From Streptomyces sp. NBC_01485 (GTDB lineage: Bacteria; Actinomycetota; Actinomycetes; Streptomycetales; Streptomycetaceae), in contig NZ_CP109435.1 in NCBI RefSeq assembly GCF_036227125.1, positions 620,001-684,000 of the forward strand: a stretch of 64,000 nucleotides of DNA, read 5' to 3'. A model generated the notes under the pieces. The model made no database searches. It saw only the letters and a list, made by a program, of their open reading frames with translations, and was not told where the DNA came from. Below are positions 39,213-47,182 of this stretch, one piece after another. The first letter of the stretch is position 1. Each line of letters starts with the position of its first letter. A program made the position numbers and the translations under genes.

Positions 39213-39404
39213 CCTGCCGGTCCTGCCGGTCCTGCCGGTCCTACGTCCTACCGGTCCTACCGGTCCTACCGGTCCTACCGGTCCTACCGGTCCTACGTCC
39301 TACCGGTCCTACCGGTCCTACCGGTCCTACCGGTCCTACCGGTCCTACGTCCTACCGGTCCTACCGGTCCTACCGGTCCTACCGGTCCTACCGGTCCTAC
39401 CGGT
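39213..39404. repeat. 9-bp tandem repeat array with 52-bp higher-order period
   Basis: Three CCTGCCGGT units (39213-39239), then blocks each opened by a shortened CCTACGT unit: one short plus 5 x CCTACCGGT (39240-39291), one short plus 5 (39292-39343), one short plus 6 (39344-39404). The first two blocks are identical 52-mers. Every unit contains the palindrome ACCGGT. The short unit shifts the reading frame, so no frame codes a regular protein throughout. The facing MMPL gene's stop codon (39397-39399) lies inside the last unit. Confidence 0.95.
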
Positions 39405-41625
39405 GGGACGTGAGCAGGTCCCTGTCCCGGTCGGCCTGCGCCGGACCCGCCAGCTGACGGGTCAGCTTCTCGCCCTCGACGTCGACGTGCGGCAGCGCCC
39501 GGTGCAGGAAGCGCGGCAGCCACCAGGCCGCGTGCTGGAGCACGGACATCGCGGCCGGCACCAGGCACATCCGGACGACGAACGCGTCGAGCAGGACGCC
39601 GACCGCCAGGGCCAGACCCATGCCCTTGGTGATCTGCATGTCGGCGAAGACGAAGGAGCCGAAGACGCTCACCATGATGACCGCCGCCGCGGTGACGACC
39701 TTCGAGCCGTGGCCGAAGCCGTCCACCATGGCCGCCACCGGAGCCTTGCCCCGCGCGTACTCCTCGCGCATCCGGGAGACGAGGAAGACCTCGTAGTCCA
39801 TGGCGAGGCCGAACAGGATGCCGATCAGCAGGATCGGCAGGAAGCTGATGATGGTCGGGCTCGCCTGGGTGCCGAGCACGGAGGACAGCCAGCCCCACTG
39901 CAGGACGGCGACCAGGACGCCCAGCGAGCCGCCGAGCGACAGCAGGAAGCCCAGCGCGGCCTTCAGCGGCACGGCGATCGAGCGGAACACCAGGGTCAGC
40001 AGCAGGACCGCGAGGCCCATGACCACCAGGCAGTAGACGGGCAGCGCCTCGGTGAGCTTCGCGGCGACGTCGATGCTGACGGCGGTGGAGCCGGTGACGT
40101 TGATCTCCGAGTCCGTGGACTTCTCGATGCCGTCGCGGGCGGCCCGGATGTCGTGCAGCAGCTGCTCGGTGCGCTCGTCCTGGGGACCGCTCCGCGGTAC
40201 GACGCCGACCAAGGCCGCGTTCCCGGTGGCGCTGAGCCGGGCGGGCGCCACCGAGGCGACGTCCGGCAGACCGGCCGCGACCTGGGCGATCTCCTTGGCC
40301 GCGGACTCGGTGGCCTTGGCCCCGTCGCCCTCGACCAGGATGACCAGCGTGCCGCTGTAGCCGGGGCCGAACGCGTCGTCGGTCATCTTCTGCGCGCGGA
40401 CGGCCTCCGCGTTGGTGCTGGGCAGCGACAGCCCGAGCCGCAGATCGGCGGCGGGCACGGCCAGCACGCCGAGGCCGACCAGGCCCAGCAGCAGGACGGC
40501 CCAGCGACGCCGGTCCATCAGCCGCGCCCAGCGCACGCCCGCGCCGACCGCACCGGAGCGCTGCTTGTCCAGCGAGCGCTGCGCGGACCTGCGCAGCGCC
40601 GGGATCCGGCTGAAGGCGATGCGCGGGCCGAGCAGGCCCAGCACGGCGGGCAGCAGGGTGAGCGCCAGCACCACCGCGCCGACGACGGTGAGGGCGGCGC
40701 CGAGTCCCATGACGGCGAGGAACGGGATGCGTACGACGGTCAGGGCGGCGAGCGCGATGACCACCGTCGCGCCGGCGAACAGCACGGCCGAGCCGGCGGT
40801 GCCCACGGCGAGGCCCGCGGACTCCTCCGGGTCCATGCCGTCCCTGACCTGCGTCTGGTGCCGGGAGACGATGAACAGCGCGTAGTCCACGCCGACGGCC
40901 AGGCCCAGCATCAGGGCGAGCATCAGCGCGGTGCTGTCCATGTCGACGACGCTGGTGAGCGTCAGCAGGGCCAGGACGCCCAGCGCGACCCCGACCACGG
41001 CCATGGCCAGCGGGACGACGGCGGCGCGCAGCGAGCGGAACACCAGGATCAGGACGATCAGGGTGATCAGCATGCCGGCCGCCTCACCGGCGCCCCCGGC
41101 GGCCGACTCCACGGGGTCGAACGCCCGGCCGCCCAGGGCCACCGTCAGCCCGCCGGAGCGTGCCTGCTCCGCCGCCGCCTCGATCTCCTTGACCGAGGTC
41201 GCGCTGATGTCGGCGGACTTCTCCGCGGTGAAGGTGACCTGGCCTATGCCGGTGCGGCCGTCGCGGGAGACGTTGCCCGCCGCGGCCGAGGGAGTGGTCA
41301 CGGACTGCACGCCGGGTGTCTTGGCGATCCGGGCGGTGGCGGTGCGGATCGCGTCGCCCGCCGGACCGGCCGTCACCGTCTGGCCCTGGGGCGCGCGGAA
41401 GACGATCTGCCCGGTGATGCCGTCGCTGCCCGACGGGAACTCCCTGCCCAGGACGTCGGAGGCCTTCTGGGCCTCGGTTCCCGGGATGCTGGTGGAGGAG
41501 GTGAACGGCTTCATCAGGGTGGCGGCCGACGCGCCGAGGGCGCACAGCACGACCAGCCAGCCGATGATCACCGTCCATTTGCGCCGGTAGGAGAACCTCC
41601 CCAGGCGGTACAGGAACGTGGACAA
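39397..41625 (-). CDS. MMPL/RND-family transporter
   Basis: A 742-residue membrane exporter with two similar halves, each starting with a membrane segment ('RRKWTVIIGWLVVLCALGASAA') and a large extracytoplasmic domain followed by five to six membrane helices. The family Asp-Tyr motif occurs twice: 'LGLAVGVDYALFIVSRHQTQVRDG' and 'LFGLAMDYEVFLVSRMREEYARG'. Such proteins export lipids, siderophores or drugs using proton flow. It starts with TTG at 41625, with 'CAGGGAG' 5 nt upstream. Its last sense codon and TAG are supplied by the tandem repeat, so the C-terminus has probably been remodelled by it. It is divergent from the two-component pair, which may control it. Confidence 0.93.
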   Translation of the reverse strand: MSTFLYRLGRFSYRRKWTVIIGWLVVLCALGASAATLMKPFTSSTSIPGTEAQKASDVLGREFPSGSDGITGQIVFRAPQGQTVTAGPAGDAIRTATARIAKTPGVQSVTTPSAAAGNVSRDGRTGIGQVTFTAEKSADISATSVKEIEAAAEQARSGGLTVALGGRAFDPVESAAGGAGEAAGMLITLIVLILVFRSLRAAVVPLAMAVVGVALGVLALLTLTSVVDMDSTALMLALMLGLAVGVDYALFIVSRHQTQVRDGMDPEESAGLAVGTAGSAVLFAGATVVIALAALTVVRIPFLAVMGLGAALTVVGAVVLALTLLPAVLGLLGPRIAFSRIPALRRSAQRSLDKQRSGAVGAGVRWARLMDRRRWAVLLLGLVGLGVLAVPAADLRLGLSLPSTNAEAVRAQKMTDDAFGPGYSGTLVILVEGDGAKATESAAKEIAQVAAGLPDVASVAPARLSATGNAALVGVVPRSGPQDERTEQLLHDIRAARDGIEKSTDSEINVTGSTAVSIDVAAKLTEALPVYCLVVMGLAVLLLTLVFRSIAVPLKAALGFLLSLGGSLGVLVAVLQWGWLSSVLGTQASPTIISFLPILLIGILFGLAMDYEVFLVSRMREEYARGKAPVAAMVDGFGHGSKVVTAAAVIMVSVFGSFVFADMQITKGMGLALAVGVLLDAFVVRMCLVPAAMSVLQHAAWWLPRFLHRALPHVDVEGEKLTRQLAGPAQADRDRDLLTSHR

Positions 41626-41850
41626 GAGAACTCCCTGGAGGTGAGCGCGCAGACGGGAGGGCCCGACACACGTGGAGTGGAGAAGACGCGGGGCCCGACA
41701 ACGGCGACGCTATGAGCCGTCCCGGCCCGTGAGCGCCGTTCGGCCCCGTCCGGGACGCTTCTCACACGGAACTCCCATGGAAGGCGCCCCGGCCGTCGGG
41801 CACCCTTGATCACGAGACGACGGCATGACCTGCACGGAGAGGCAGCACCG

Positions 41851-42558
41851 ATGAACGACGAGGAGCCGCGGGCGCGGGGGCGGCTGCTGGTGGTCGACGA
41901 CGAACCGGCGATCGTGGACACCGTCGCCCGGTTCCTGCGGTTCGTCGGGTACGAGGTGCGCACCGCCGCCACCGGCCGCGAGGCGCTGACCCTGGCCCGG
42001 GAGTTCCTGCCCGACCTGGTGCTGCTCGACATCATGCTGCCTGACAGCGACGGCTTCGAGGTTCTCAACCGGCTGCGCGCCGACGGGCTGCCGGTCGCCG
42101 TGGTCTTCCTCACCGCCCGCGACACGCGCAAGGATCTCGTCCGGGGGCTCAGCGCGGGCGGTGACGACTACATCACCAAGCCCTTCGGTCTCGACGAGGT
42201 CGCCGCCCGCATCGGCGCCGTCCTGCGCCGCACCCGCGCGCACCGCCCGAGCGACCCCACACTCGGGGTCGCCGACCTCACCCTCAACACCCTGACCCAC
42301 GAGGTGCGCCGGGCCGGTGCCCTCATCGACCTCTCCCCCACCGAGTTCCGGCTCCTGCGGTACCTGATGCTGCACCAGGGCAAGGTGATCACCCGGGCCC
42401 GGCTCCTAGAGCACGTGTGGTCGTACGACTTCAACGGCGACGACACGGTGGTGGCCACCTACATCAGCTATCTGCGCCGCAAGGTCGACGGTCAGGGGGA
42501 GCGGCTGATCCACACCCATCGCGGCGTGGGGTACAGCCTCAGGGCCACGGAGTGCTGA
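41851..42558 (+). CDS. OmpR/PhoB-family response regulator
   Basis: A 235-residue response regulator. The receiver domain (1-~125) has the acidic pair in 'LLVVDDEPAI', phospho-acceptor Asp60 in 'LVLLDIMLPDSDG', Thr in 'VFLTARD' and Lys110 in 'DDYITKPFG'. The winged-helix DNA-binding domain shows 'DLSPTEFRLLRYLMLHQGKVITRARLLEHVW' and ends 'HTHRGVGYSLR'. The ATG at 41851 has 'GGAGAGG' upstream. It overlaps the histidine kinase gene. The 225-bp gap to the divergent MMPL gene should hold its promoter and binding site. Confidence 0.95.
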   Translation: MNDEEPRARGRLLVVDDEPAIVDTVARFLRFVGYEVRTAATGREALTLAREFLPDLVLLDIMLPDSDGFEVLNRLRADGLPVAVVFLTARDTRKDLVRGLSAGGDDYITKPFGLDEVAARIGAVLRRTRAHRPSDPTLGVADLTLNTLTHEVRRAGALIDLSPTEFRLLRYLMLHQGKVITRARLLEHVWSYDFNGDDTVVATYISYLRRKVDGQGERLIHTHRGVGYSLRATEC

Positions 42559-43940
42559 AGGGCTGGTGGCGGAACCGGCCGCTGCGGACCCGGATCAGCA
42601 TCCTGCTCATCGTCCTCTTCAACGGTGTGCTGACGGTGACGAGCGTCGTGGTGTTCTCCTTCCTGCGCTCCTCGCTGTACGAGGAGCTCGACCACCGGCT
42701 GACCGCGACGACCGCCGGCATGGCCACCGGCGACTCCGTCGGCGCCGAGATGCCGGGCAGCCGCGGCGTCGGCTACGGATGGGTCAAGTTCGGCGGAGAT
42801 CTGTACGCCACCCTGCTCGACGGCGATCAGCGCCCCCAGGGTCCGGGCCCGCGCTATCCGGATCCGCCGCCGCCCGCCGGCACGCCGGTGACCGTGCCGG
42901 GCGACACGTCGGCGGCTCATGACGAGTACCGGCTCCTCACCACGCGGCTCGCGGACGGGCGGACAGCCGTGGCCGCCGTCGACACCGCCTCGACGGAGGC
43001 AGCGGTCCGCCGTGCCGTCCACGTGGTCGTGGCCGTCCAGTTGCTCGCCGACGTCGTCCTCGGCGTGCTAGGCGTCCTGGTCGTACGGCGTTCGCTGCGC
43101 CCGTTGGAGGACGCCGCGCGCACCGCGGACCGTGTCGCCGCCGGGGACTTCGCCCCGCGTCTGGTGGACGCCCGCATCGCGCCGAAGACCGAGGTGGGGC
43201 GGCTCGCCGACGCCCTCAACCGGATGCTGGACCAGATCCACACCGCGCTCGCCGCCCGCGACGCCTCGGAGGAGCGGCTGCGGCAGTTCGTCGCGGACGC
43301 CTCGCACGAACTGCGCACCCCGTTGCAGTCGATCCGCGGTTACGGCGAGCTCTACCAGCGCGGTGCGCTGCCCGACACGCGGGCGGTCGACGAGGCGGTG
43401 GAACGCATGCTGGCCGAGGTGCACCGGATGACGCGGCTCGTGGAGTCGCTGCTGATGCTGGCCCGCTTCGACGAGGACGACCCGGACGACCTCGAACCCG
43501 TCGACCTCAGCCGGGTGGTCGCCGAGTCCTGCCGCGACGCCGCCGCCGTCGAGCCGGCCCGCCCCTGGACGGTCGCCGTGGCCCCGGACGTGACGGTGTG
43601 GGGCGACGAGGCCCAACTGCGGGGCGTCGTCGCCAACTTGCTGGCCAACGTGCGGATGCACACGCCACCGGAGGCGGCCTGCGCGGTCGAGCTGTCGACG
43701 GCGGAGGACCAGGCCGTTCTGCGCGTCCGCGACGAGGGCGCCGGCATCCCGGCCGACGCCGTCCCCCATGTCTTCGACCGCTTCTACCGCGCCGACAAGA
43801 GCCGAAGCCGGGCTCGCGGCGGCAGCGGTCTCGGCCTCTCCATCGTCGCGGCCGTCGCCGACCTGCACGGCGGCGCCGTCAGCGTCGAGAGCCCGCCGGG
43901 AGGCGGCACCCTGGTCGAGGTGACCCTGCCCGCCCGGTGA
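42552..43940 (+). CDS. Sensor histidine kinase
   Basis: A 462-residue membrane kinase. TM1 spans ~15-38, an extracytoplasmic sensor domain ~39-155 contains a Pro-rich run ('RYPDPPPPAGTP'), and TM2 lies ~157-178. HAMP ('RRSLRPLEDAARTADRVAAGDF') precedes the H-box with His252 in 'DASHELRTPLQSIRGYGEL'. The N box is 'VVANLLANVRMHTP', where the usual 'NLLxNAxKHT' reads N-V-R-M-H, then G1 'VRDEGAGIP' and G2 'GGSGLGLSIV'. The GTG at 42552 overlaps the regulator's end, so the two are coupled. It probably senses an envelope signal linked to the MMPL exporter; that link is from position only. Confidence 0.94.
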   Translation: MLKGWWRNRPLRTRISILLIVLFNGVLTVTSVVVFSFLRSSLYEELDHRLTATTAGMATGDSVGAEMPGSRGVGYGWVKFGGDLYATLLDGDQRPQGPGPRYPDPPPPAGTPVTVPGDTSAAHDEYRLLTTRLADGRTAVAAVDTASTEAAVRRAVHVVVAVQLLADVVLGVLGVLVVRRSLRPLEDAARTADRVAAGDFAPRLVDARIAPKTEVGRLADALNRMLDQIHTALAARDASEERLRQFVADASHELRTPLQSIRGYGELYQRGALPDTRAVDEAVERMLAEVHRMTRLVESLLMLARFDEDDPDDLEPVDLSRVVAESCRDAAAVEPARPWTVAVAPDVTVWGDEAQLRGVVANLLANVRMHTPPEAACAVELSTAEDQAVLRVRDEGAGIPADAVPHVFDRFYRADKSRSRARGGSGLGLSIVAAVADLHGGAVSVESPPGGGTLVEVTLPAR

Positions 43941-43962
43941 GCGGGGCGCGCCCCGGACCGTC

Positions 43963-44730
43963 CTAGGCGCGCATCGAGGTGCCGCCGTCGACGCACAGGA
44001 CCTGGCCGTTGGTCCACTCCGACAGGTCGGACAGCAGGAACGCGACGGTGGCGCCGATGTCCCGGGGCTCACCGTGCCGCACCGCCGGTGTGCCCGTGAG
44101 GATCATGTCGCGGAACTCCTCGGGGAGGTTCAGCTTCGTCGCCTCCGTCAGCACCAGGCCGGGCGCGACGCAGTTCGCACGCACTCCGTCCTTGCCGTAC
44201 TTGCGGGCGACATGCCGGGTCAGCGCGGTGATCCCGGCCTTCGTCACCGAGTAGGCGACCTTGTCCGACATCCCGGCGTAGACGGCGCCGGACACGGTGT
44301 TCACCACGGAGCCGCCGCCGCCCGCGATCATGTGGGGCAGGGCGTGCTTGAGGGTCAGCAGATAGCCCGTGAGGTTGACGTCGATCGTGCGCTGCCAGGC
44401 GGCCAGGTCGATGTCGACGACGTTCGTGTCCTTGGCGACCTCGTCCGGATGGATGTTGGCGGCCACGTTGAAGAGTCCGTCGATCCGCCCGTACTCCTTC
44501 ATCGCCCGGTCGATCTGGCTCTTGACCTGGTCCTCGTCCGAGATGTCGACGACCATGGCGACGCCTTCCCCGCCGGCGGCGCGGGCGGCGGCCAGCGTGG
44601 CCTCGGCCGAGGCCTCGACGACGTCGCTCACCACGATCGTGGCACCGCCGGCGCCCAGGATCTTCGCCGTCGCGGTGGCGAGCCCACCTGCGCCGGCGAG
44701 GACGACGACCTTGTTCTCGAGGCCTTCCAT
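43963..44730 (-). CDS. Short-chain dehydrogenase with atypical cofactor motif
   Basis: A 255-residue SDR. The catalytic residues are intact: Tyr and Lys in 'AYSVTKAGITALTRHVARKYG', and Ser in 'VVNTVSGAVYAG'. The glycine motif is 'VVVLAGAGGLATATAKILG', where the usual TGxxxGIG is replaced by A-G-A-G-G-L-A-T, a variant seen in a subset of actinobacterial SDRs. Asp in 'VVSDVVEA' suggests NAD(H). The ATG at 44730 has 'GAAGGAG' 7 nt upstream and is preferred to TTG 44736. It is divergent from a TetR gene, with a palindrome in the gap. Confidence 0.91.
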   Translation of the reverse strand: MEGLENKVVVLAGAGGLATATAKILGAGGATIVVSDVVEASAEATLAAARAAGGEGVAMVVDISDEDQVKSQIDRAMKEYGRIDGLFNVAANIHPDEVAKDTNVVDIDLAAWQRTIDVNLTGYLLTLKHALPHMIAGGGGSVVNTVSGAVYAGMSDKVAYSVTKAGITALTRHVARKYGKDGVRANCVAPGLVLTEATKLNLPEEFRDMILTGTPAVRHGEPRDIGATVAFLLSDLSEWTNGQVLCVDGGTSMRA

Positions 44731-44769
44731 CTGCAATCTCCTTCGGGCTGGGGTGCCTGTCCCCAGAAA

Positions 44770-44785
44770 CGTACATGCGTGTACG
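44770..44785. promoter_or_regulatory. Candidate TetR operator between SDR and TetR genes
   Basis: CGTACA-TGCG-TGTACG is a perfect inverted repeat with 6-bp arms. It sits 25 bp before the TetR start and 39 bp before the SDR start, able to repress both. Confidence 0.65.
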
Positions 44786-44810
44786 GATAATGACCAGTAG
44801 TCTGCGACGC

Positions 44811-45392
44811 ATGTCAGAAGACGCCCAGCGCACGAAACGGCGCGACGCCGCCCGCAACCGGGAGCGGCTGCTGACGGCCGCCCGCCGGGCGTTCGCCGAG
44901 CACGGGCCCGACGTCGCGTTCGAGGAGATCGCCCGCGCCGCCGACGTCAGCCGGACCACGATCTACCGCAACTTCGCCACCCGGCAGGAACTCGTGGCGA
45001 CGGTCTACGAGGACAACGTCGCGCGCATCGAGCAGCACGCCGCCGGGCTCGGCGAGCGTCCGGACGGTGTCGTGCGCCTGCTGGACTTCGTGCTCGACCA
45101 GCAGCGCGACAACCGGAGCCTCGCGCACGCCCTGTCCGGCGCGGACGTCGAGTGGCTGACCGGCCTGTCCGTCCGCACCGTGGCCGCCTTCCGGCCGCAC
45201 CTCGAACGTGGCCGCGCGGCCGGGTTCGTCCACCCGGACGTCGACGTCCGGGATCTGATGCTGGCCTTCCCCATGGCGGCGGGCGCGATGGCGGACAACG
45301 ACCTCGTCCACCGCGAGCGGACGGACGACCGCGTCCGCACGATGCTGCACCGGGCCCTCTTCACCGACCGGGGGCGGGCGGAGCGGACCTGA
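44811..45392 (+). CDS. TetR-family regulator
   Basis: A 193-residue TetR protein with HTH 'RERLLTAARRAFAEHGPDVAFEEIARAADVSRTTIYRNFATRQELVATVYEDNVAR'. The C-terminal part resembles the SbtR-like ligand domain of actinobacterial regulators. The start is ATG 44811; an ATG 36 bp upstream falls closer to the operator and adds no TetR-like sequence. It is divergent from the SDR gene, the usual layout for a local repressor. Confidence 0.92.
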   Translation: MSEDAQRTKRRDAARNRERLLTAARRAFAEHGPDVAFEEIARAADVSRTTIYRNFATRQELVATVYEDNVARIEQHAAGLGERPDGVVRLLDFVLDQQRDNRSLAHALSGADVEWLTGLSVRTVAAFRPHLERGRAAGFVHPDVDVRDLMLAFPMAAGAMADNDLVHRERTDDRVRTMLHRALFTDRGRAERT

Positions 45393-45396
45393 CCTC

Positions 45397-45948
45397 TCAG
45401 CACCGCCCCGGATCCGAGGACGACGACGCGCCGTACCCGGAGAGGTATCCGGAGGAGATGCGGTACACCCCCGGTGTGTCGACGGTGAGGCGGGTGAACT
45501 CGCCCTGCTGCCGCAGGCAGCCGCCCTCGGCGTGCAGCCACGGCGAGTACGCGACCCGTACGGTCACCGAACCGGGCTCGGGCATCCGCACGTCCAGCTC
45601 GGCGACCGAGGTGCGGACGACGCCCGCGGGCGCCGACACCAGCGGCACCGCGTCCCGCACCCGGTACACCGTCCAGTGCGCGTCGTTCCACATCGGCTCC
45701 AGCCACGCGGGCCGGCTGCGCACCAGGTCCGCCTCGGCCATCCCGTAACGGTCCGGCTCGGCGGCGGGCAGCACCACGAACCCGACCGCCCAGCGGTCCA
45801 GCCAGGCCCGGTAGGAGGTCTCGGTGAGGGTGCCGTCGTAGAAGAGGCGGCCGCGGGTGACGTCGAGCTGGGTGTTCCACCCGCGCGCGAGGTTGACGTG
45901 CGGAGCCAGCAACTCGGAATGGGCGGTCAGTTCGACAGTGGCTGTCAT
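45397..45948 (-). pseudogene. Severed C-terminal domain of a large GT-C-like membrane protein
   Basis: A 183-residue frame with its own ATG and 'GGAGA'. The sequence 'ARGWNTQLDVTRGRLFYDGTLTETSYRAWLDRWAVGFVVLPAAEPDRYG' and 'PWLHAEGGCLRQQGEFTRLTVDTPGVYRISSGYL' looks like the extracytoplasmic tail of long Streptomyces polytopic proteins (GT-C/PMT-like). Those have ten or more membrane helices ahead of this domain; here there are none, and no signal peptide. The missing N-terminal part is not found upstream, where an Lrp remnant lies instead. It reads as a deletion remnant, though it could still be translated as a soluble domain. Confidence 0.55.
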
Positions 45949-45997
45949 GGGGGGACATCTCCGTTTCGGAAGACCACGACAGTGCGGTGCCGTGTCT

Positions 45998-46114
45998 GTT
46001 GCAGACGTTCAGGGCCTCGTCCCGCCGTGCCACCGGCGGCTGCGCGGCCTCTCACACGCGAGCGCGATCCGCGGCCACCGCGCGGTCGTCGACAAGCGCC
46101 GGGTGCCCACGTGA
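45998..46114 (+). pseudogene. Remnant of an Lrp/AsnC-family regulator gene (HTH part)
   Basis: The plus strand encodes 'VPPCHRRLRGLSHASAIRGHRAVVDKRRVPT' before TGA. It aligns without gaps to 'VSPCHRRLRDLERTGAISGYRAVVDPAAVGL' in the intact Lrp-type protein at 51002-51454, and the underlying DNA is also visibly similar. The recognition helix and wing are kept; the start, first helix and the whole ligand domain are missing. This is a decayed copy or relative of that gene about 5 kb away. Confidence 0.65.
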
Positions 46115-46116
46115 CT

Positions 46117-46151
46117 TCCCCGGCCGGGCGCCTGCACTGCACGGCCGGGGA
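46117..46151 (-). terminator. Hairpin downstream of the carbonic anhydrase gene
   Basis: TCCCCGGCC (46117-46125) pairs with GGCCGGGGA (46143-46151). It lies 23 nt past the minus-strand stop at 46174. Confidence 0.55.
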
Positions 46152-46173
46152 GCTGACGCGGCGGGGTGGGCCG

Positions 46174-46968
46174 TCAGGCCGAGGGCGCGCCGGTCAGGAC
46201 TTCCACCCGGCCGGTGTCGAGCGAGTAGTAGGCGCTGACGACGGCCAGGTCGCCCTTCTTCACGAACGGGGCGAGGTCCCGGTTGGAGCGCAGGGCGGCG
46301 GAGGTCTGCTTGATGTGGACGCGGGTCATGGCGTCGACCGGGTCGTCGGACTTCACCTTGAGGCTCGCCTGGTACGCCGGACGCAGCGCGTCGGAGATCG
46401 CCTGCAGGTTGCCCGGCAGCGTCTTGCCGTCCCGCAGCGCTCCGTACGCCGCCTTGATCGCGCCGCAGCGCTGGTGCCCGAGCACGACGATCAGCGGGGT
46501 CCCCGACGTCATGGGGCCGTACTCGACGGAACCGGTGACCACCGGCCCCACCGCACCGCCGCCGGTGCGCAGCACGAACAGGTCGCCGAGCCCGGTGTCG
46601 AAGAGGAGCTCCGGCGGCACCCGGGAGTCGATGCACGAGAGGATCACGCCGTAGGGATCCTGCGCCTCGGCGACGAACCGGCGGCGGACGGGATCCCGGT
46701 CCGGGTGCTGGAGGGTCCCGTTCACCCAGCGCTTGTTGCCCTCCATCAGCCGCGCGAACGCGCCCCAGGGAGAGTCGGGCGCCGCACTCGCGGACGGGGA
46801 CGGGGACGGGGACGGGGACGGGGACGGGGACGGAGAATTCGTCGGCTTCGCCGCCGTCGCCGACTCCGTACCGTCCGCCTTCGACGAACAGCCGGTGATC
46901 AGGGCCGCGCCGGCCAGCAGTCCTCCGGTGAGTACGGCCCTGCGCTGCGGTTGCCCGATGCTGCTCAT
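46174..46968 (-). CDS. Beta-class carbonic anhydrase, Tat/lipoprotein exported
   Basis: A 264-residue beta-carbonic anhydrase that interconverts CO2 and bicarbonate. Zinc ligands are Cys112 (in 'SCIDSR' with Asp114/Arg116), His165 and Cys168 (in 'GHQRC'). The N-terminus 'QPQRRAVLTGGLLAGAALITGCSS' carries twin Arg and a lipobox Cys27, so it should be exported and lipid-anchored. A (Ser-Pro)7 linker (residues ~45-59) tethers the catalytic domain. It is coded by a CGGGGA hexamer run on the plus strand. The ATG at 46968 has 'GGAAGGAAG' upstream; an in-frame extension to 47060 is possible but would displace the signal. It is divergent from the STAND gene. Confidence 0.91.
   Translation of the reverse strand: MSSIGQPQRRAVLTGGLLAGAALITGCSSKADGTESATAAKPTNSPSPSPSPSPSPSPSASAAPDSPWGAFARLMEGNKRWVNGTLQHPDRDPVRRRFVAEAQDPYGVILSCIDSRVPPELLFDTGLGDLFVLRTGGGAVGPVVTGSVEYGPMTSGTPLIVVLGHQRCGAIKAAYGALRDGKTLPGNLQAISDALRPAYQASLKVKSDDPVDAMTRVHIKQTSAALRSNRDLAPFVKKGDLAVVSAYYSLDTGRVEVLTGAPSA
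46795..46830. repeat. Six tandem CGGGGA hexamers encoding the Ser-Pro linker
   Basis: In-frame 6-bp repeat within the carbonic anhydrase gene. Copy-number change would lengthen or shorten the linker by two residues without breaking the frame. Confidence 0.8.
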
Positions 46969-47182
46969 GAATCTTTCTTCCTTCCGAAGCCGTACAGACT
47001 CGTCCGTCAGACTCATCTGTGTAGATCCGTTGAGGCTGGCAGCCCGGAAGTTGATGTTCATGCCCCTTTCGCCAGGGGATTCAATTCCGCGAGACGTGCC
47101 CCCCGCCGCTGTCATCAAGGCCACATCTCGCCGGAATCGGGTGACGTCCGATCGGTGTGGAACGTATGTTGATCGTCCTTGA

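Noticed and set aside
39213..39404. CRISPR array
   Set aside because: Units are 9 bp and contiguous, with no unique spacers and no cas genes nearby.
39175..41715. Long plus-strand frame opposite MMPL starting with collagen-like Gly-Pro-Thr repeats
   Set aside because: The repeat changes frame at each 7-nt unit, so the Gly-Pro-Thr run is an accident of a 9-bp repeat; the remainder is antisense to MMPL with its DY motifs.
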